From: an uncultured Coriobacteriales bacterium
GTDB lineage: Bacteria > Actinomycetota > Coriobacteriia > Coriobacteriales > UMGS124
Direction of reading: 5' to 3'
NCBI GenBank assembly: GCA_902464015.1
Contig: CABQHM010000097.1
Span: forward strand, 1-8,091
Length of the DNA: 8,091 bases
Part shown: one piece after another, positions 6,001-8,091 of the stretch
Layout: each line of letters opens with the position of its first letter
How positions within the stretch are numbered: the first letter of the stretch is position 1
Program-made: the position numbers and the translations under genes
The notes under the pieces: generated by a model
Database searches by the model: none
The model's input: only the letters and a program-made list of their open reading frames with translations
Told to the model about the DNA's origin: nothing

Positions 6001-8091
6001 ATGCAGCAACGGGAACGGTCGATGAGACGCTTCTCGACGCGGATGCGGGTCTGTGGTTCTATGGCAACATTGAGGGGACGGGCGAGCCCGACGACGCTCT
6101 CGGGGCGCTCCCCTACGACACCTACACCTTCACCGAGCTCGCGACGACAGCCAGCCAGGGCACCGAGCTCGTGAGCTTCGATGTTGCGATTCGCGAGGAT
6201 AAAACAACTGTCGACCTGGGCACCGTGGAGGACACTTGGATCCCCACGCTGACCACGCAGCTGCTTAGCCGCGACGGATCGCAGGCTGCCTATGCGCTGG
6301 GCGACGAGAGGCTTGTCGATACAGGGTCGTACGGCCACTTCAAGGCGGGTACGTACGTCGCGGAGCTTGAACTGTGCGACGAGGCAGGCAATGTGCTGCA
6401 AGACGCGGCCGGCAACGTGCTACGCACAAGCGCGGAACTCGAACTTGCGGGCGACGGGACCTATCAGATCGGTATCGACTGCGATCTGAGCGGGTTTGCC
6501 GGGCAGCGCATCGTGGCACGTCAGCGGGTCTATGACGCACGGGGCGAGCTATACGCAAGTCACGATGACATGACAAGCGAGGCCCAGAGCGTTTGGGTAG
6601 TCGACAAGCCCAGCATCGCCACCACGTTGACCGACGCCGCCACCGGCCTGCACATGGCCAACGCGGCGCAGGCCATCACGCTCACAGACACAGTGGTCTA
6701 CACCAACCTCAAGCCCGGGAAGACCTACACCCTCACCGGCACCCTCATGGACAAAGAGAGCGCCTCGCAGGTGCTTGATGCCGCCGGCAAGCCCGTGAGC
6801 GCGAGCGTTGAGTTCACCCCGCAGGCAGCCTCGGGCACGCAGGCGGTCGAGTTCACCTTTGACGCAAGCAGCCTGGCAGGCAAAACGATTGTCGCCTTCG
6901 AGACGCTCACCTGCGAGGGACGCGAGCTTGCCGTGCATGCCGATATCGCCGACGAGACCCAGGCAGTGGACGTGCCGTGCGTTGGCACGACGCTTGCAAC
7001 CGCAGACGGGGCGCATTCCGTCATGGGAACAAGTCCCATCGACCTTGTCGACACGGTCGCGTATGAAAACGTTACAGTAGGCAAGACGTATCGAGTCGTC
7101 GGTACGCTTCATGACGCAAAGTCCGGCGAGGCTTACCAAGACGCTGCAGGTAAACCCCTGGAAGCTCGCATGGAGTTTACGGCTGACAAAAGCGACGGCA
7201 GCGTGGATGTGACCTTCAAGGGAGTCTCTGGCATTCAAGCAGGCCAGGCCGTGGCCTTCGAGGGGCTCTATGTCCATGCGGGCGGCGGCGAGGGCGACGA
7301 TGCCTGGAAACTCGTGGCCTCGCACTGCGACCTAGCAGACGCCAACCAAACGGTGAGCTTCAACACACCCAACTTACGTACCACACTCACCGAGAAGGAG
7401 ACCGGGCTGCATGAGACGGCGTTTGCAGACAAGGTCACCCTTGTCGATATCGTTGAGTATGACGGCCTTGAAGCAGGCAAGACGTATCACCTTGAGGGCA
7501 AGCTCGTAGACAAGCAGACGGGCAAGGTTTTGAAAGACGGTAAGGGCAAGCAGCTCACCGCCTCCGGTGACTTCACGGCATCGGCCGCGAAGGGTCGCGT
7601 CAACGTGACGTTCACCTTCGACGCCTCGCAGTTTGCGGGCAAGGAGGTCGTGGCATTCGAGAGCGTCTCGTTCAAAGGACGAGAGGTGGCCGTGCACGCA
7701 AACATCGACGACGCGGCGCAGACCGTGTCGTTCGTGGACATCCGTACCACGGCACAGGACCCTGCAGACGGCGACCATGAGGCGGTGGCGCTTGCAAACA
7801 TGCAGCTTGTCGACCGTGTTGAGATGCGCGGGCTCATACCGGGAGCCTCGTACACCATCGTGACTGAGCTCGCCGTGGCCGACACTCACGAGACGGTCAT
7901 CGCATCAAGCACGAGCTTTGTGCCCACGAAGTCGGCCACAACGCTCGACGTGACCGCGACGTTTGACGGCTCGGGTCTGGCCGGCAAGAAGCTCGTGTTC
8001 CTGGAGAAGCTGCAGCGCGACGGCAAAACCATCGCCCAGCACCGCGACTACGACGACGCGGAGCAGACAGTTGCGCTTGTCACTCCCCCGC
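3063..8091 (+). CDS. Large TQXA thioester / SpaA / VaFE-repeat surface adhesin, 3' end outside window
   Basis: An open frame of 1676 residues runs off the window without a stop. Residues 1-56 are a long signal peptide (hydrophobic core 30-50, cleavage expected after AWA56). Residues 57-131 are an acidic Ala/Ser/Asp linker, and about 132-235 an unassigned beta-rich domain. Residues about 245-410 are a TQXA thioester domain with AAWC273AD and ITQ337YAVW; in this family the Cys and Gln form an internal thioester that bonds covalently to host ligands. Five SpaA/Cna-B-like domains follow, with strand-A Lys at 417, 550, 657, 794 and 924 and the typical Glu (ETKAPQGY-like motif) at 479, 608, 745, 880 and 1025; a Lys794-Asn913 isopeptide is plausible. 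Five VaFE (T-Q ester bond) repeats run from about 1059. The protein should be secreted, wall-anchored and stalk-like; the sorting signal is not visible here. The family call is strong; the ligand is unknown. Fourteen cysteines are unusual for this class. Confidence 0.92.
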   Translation, partial: MFGKPWTPAAHAVRTKTAGSPEKRSLIARVWAVAFSVMLALLGPAGMVGSAHRAWAEQADIATVASVYAEQNDKVSNPQAEETGSLDPPQQIAANEGDVASDNVPNASAKDASNEASDSDEAPAKMDDVRSATVTLDSSEDGWAYLTVEGAQEGDALVLSVMGRADAIWTALLHEAYPEADIVDLGDNQVEIHLAMTGESGTWELPGVMADLVATAALLDSTGEMVAFAEGPALYSTNLTSAGGETFTAYNEHIVDGNCPKIRNAQTGQAAWCADSRRAAPGTSTETGEWPEATFSQASPWDVTTVSGVNLGSILPQLEYIMAHADGTTDEGVYITQYAVWTLTNPDRFAYGSYSHYNEQICALVDAANAYAASGANYYSGACLVYTPTTGNGYYDRWMQYLVVSGWNPLSSLTVSKEQSYDAATGSWTELPKQVTWRLASTDGTTDGAVYDRTITSEEGSATVTFEDTPKETRYRLYELQAPDGFKPRETIGLYCNPDGSWSVWNAQTGSWDAATWATDQDGSTVYTGISQGVLHVQDAPTAGAIELFKVSAEPLVTDGNACYTLEGALYGVYADEELTQLVDTLRTDEVGHAVSGALDEGAYWVHETAPSRGYALDEAVYRVEVKSGRTSRVNEQNGGQVLEEPQGDPQAMVVRKVDAQTGTNVAQGDMTLEGAEITVCYYKGSYTEDDLHSDDAPAPERTWILKTDEDGVSLLLESYKVGGDELYKLGGRPYLPLGTVTVQETKAPQGYELDPTVYVCHFTPDESGRKWISFDMTATIPQEQVMGGVGIRKVDAEDGTASPRGAASLDGATFAIYNASERDVTVRGTVYEPQTLEDVQAGTAQAIMTIEAHDGAATTDTDGDGVDASLPFGTYYLREVASGAGYLLDDTVRTVEVREAGAVAWCEDTYANQVIRGDIAFDKVYEDTKATMPGVAFLVESTTTHERHVVVTDATGHVDTSAAVRPHTHRTNANDAAWDAATGTVDETLLDADAGLWFYGNIEGTGEPDDALGALPYDTYTFTELATTASQGTELVSFDVAIREDKTTVDLGTVEDTWIPTLTTQLLSRDGSQAAYALGDERLVDTGSYGHFKAGTYVAELELCDEAGNVLQDAAGNVLRTSAELELAGDGTYQIGIDCDLSGFAGQRIVARQRVYDARGELYASHDDMTSEAQSVWVVDKPSIATTLTDAATGLHMANAAQAITLTDTVVYTNLKPGKTYTLTGTLMDKESASQVLDAAGKPVSASVEFTPQAASGTQAVEFTFDASSLAGKTIVAFETLTCEGRELAVHADIADETQAVDVPCVGTTLATADGAHSVMGTSPIDLVDTVAYENVTVGKTYRVVGTLHDAKSGEAYQDAAGKPLEARMEFTADKSDGSVDVTFKGVSGIQAGQAVAFEGLYVHAGGGEGDDAWKLVASHCDLADANQTVSFNTPNLRTTLTEKETGLHETAFADKVTLVDIVEYDGLEAGKTYHLEGKLVDKQTGKVLKDGKGKQLTASGDFTASAAKGRVNVTFTFDASQFAGKEVVAFESVSFKGREVAVHANIDDAAQTVSFVDIRTTAQDPADGDHEAVALANMQLVDRVEMRGLIPGASYTIVTELAVADTHETVIASSTSFVPTKSATTLDVTATFDGSGLAGKKLVFLEKLQRDGKTIAQHRDYDDAEQTVALVTPP
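6237..8091 (+). repeat. Five tandem VaFE / T-Q ester bond domain repeats (last reaches window end)
   Basis: The repeats are about 6237-6602, 6603-6977, 6978-7364, 7365-7736 and 7737-8091, each about 120-129 residues. Each opens with a Thr-rich strand (TLTTQ, ATTLTD, GTTLAT, RTTLTE, RTTAQD), then (L/T)xDxVxY, then GKTY or similar, then VAFE, and ends with His-x7-Gln (H1167/Q1175, H1292/Q1300, H1421/Q1429, H1545/Q1553, H1660/Q1668). In characterised relatives such as Cpe0147 the first-strand Thr and the last-strand Gln form an ester crosslink. Repeats 2, 3 and 4 keep VAFE; repeat 1 has VARQ and repeat 5 has VFLE. Repeat 3 carries a Gly/Asp insertion of about nine residues between VAFE and the His. 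Confidence 0.85.

Noticed and set aside
5202..6401. Long open frame on the - strand inside the adhesin gene (399 codons), and a similar one at 4320-5141
   Set aside because: Both mirror the coding frame of well-recognised SpaA and VaFE domains; their products have no recognisable motif.
6594..6611. Short match WVVDKP between the adhesin (before VaFE repeat 2) and the lipoprotein repeat at 2449
   Set aside because: Only six residues are shared, with different bases and a different setting; in the adhesin it is the linker strand between two VaFE domains. Treated as coincidence.

Overview
The window is GC-rich with no introns, tRNA, rRNA or mobile element in view. Three genes lie head to tail on the + strand, and I can support nothing on the - strand. 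Codon use, the fibrous surface-protein architecture and the style of the kinase point to a high-GC Gram-positive, most likely a gut or oral member of the Coriobacteriia (Collinsella/Olsenella/Slackia/Eggerthella type). This placement is inferred from protein character, not from a marker gene.

Region 1 (63-1220) is a pyridoxal/pyridoxamine kinase-like protein of the PdxK/PdxY family. Its C-terminus carries a cysteine-containing domain that I recognise as the TIGR04076 family, which makes it an unusual fusion. Region 2 (1221-1419) is an AT-richer intergenic gap that separates this metabolic gene from the surface genes and probably holds the promoter of the next gene. Region 3 (1420-2907) encodes a predicted lipoprotein. 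It has a Cys-containing N-terminal part, a long acidic/Gly-Pro linker and a C-terminal Trp/Tyr/His-rich repeat block (WVVDxxAWDE and VHHxExGHWE units).

Region 4 (2908-3062) is a short spacer. It holds a strong hairpin next to the next gene's ribosome binding site and, just after the preceding stop codon, a 9-base segment able to pair with the same hairpin arm. Region 5 (3063 to the window end, still open) is a very large secreted adhesin. In order it has a signal peptide, acidic linker, an unassigned N-terminal domain, a TQXA-type thioester domain (Cys273/Gln337), five SpaA/Cna-B-like domains and at least five tandem VaFE (T-Q ester bond) repeats. The C-terminus, where a cell-wall sorting signal would be expected, is outside the window.

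Together regions 3-5 look like a surface-adhesion locus: a membrane-anchored accessory lipoprotein followed by a stalk-like adhesin that could carry thioester, isopeptide and ester self-crosslinks. The adhesin family is known (VaFE repeat-containing surface-anchored proteins). The parts that look least described are the kinase-TIGR04076 fusion, the lipoprotein's aromatic/His repeat block, the extra domain ahead of the thioester domain, the many cysteines in the stalk, and the alternative RNA pairing in front of the adhesin.
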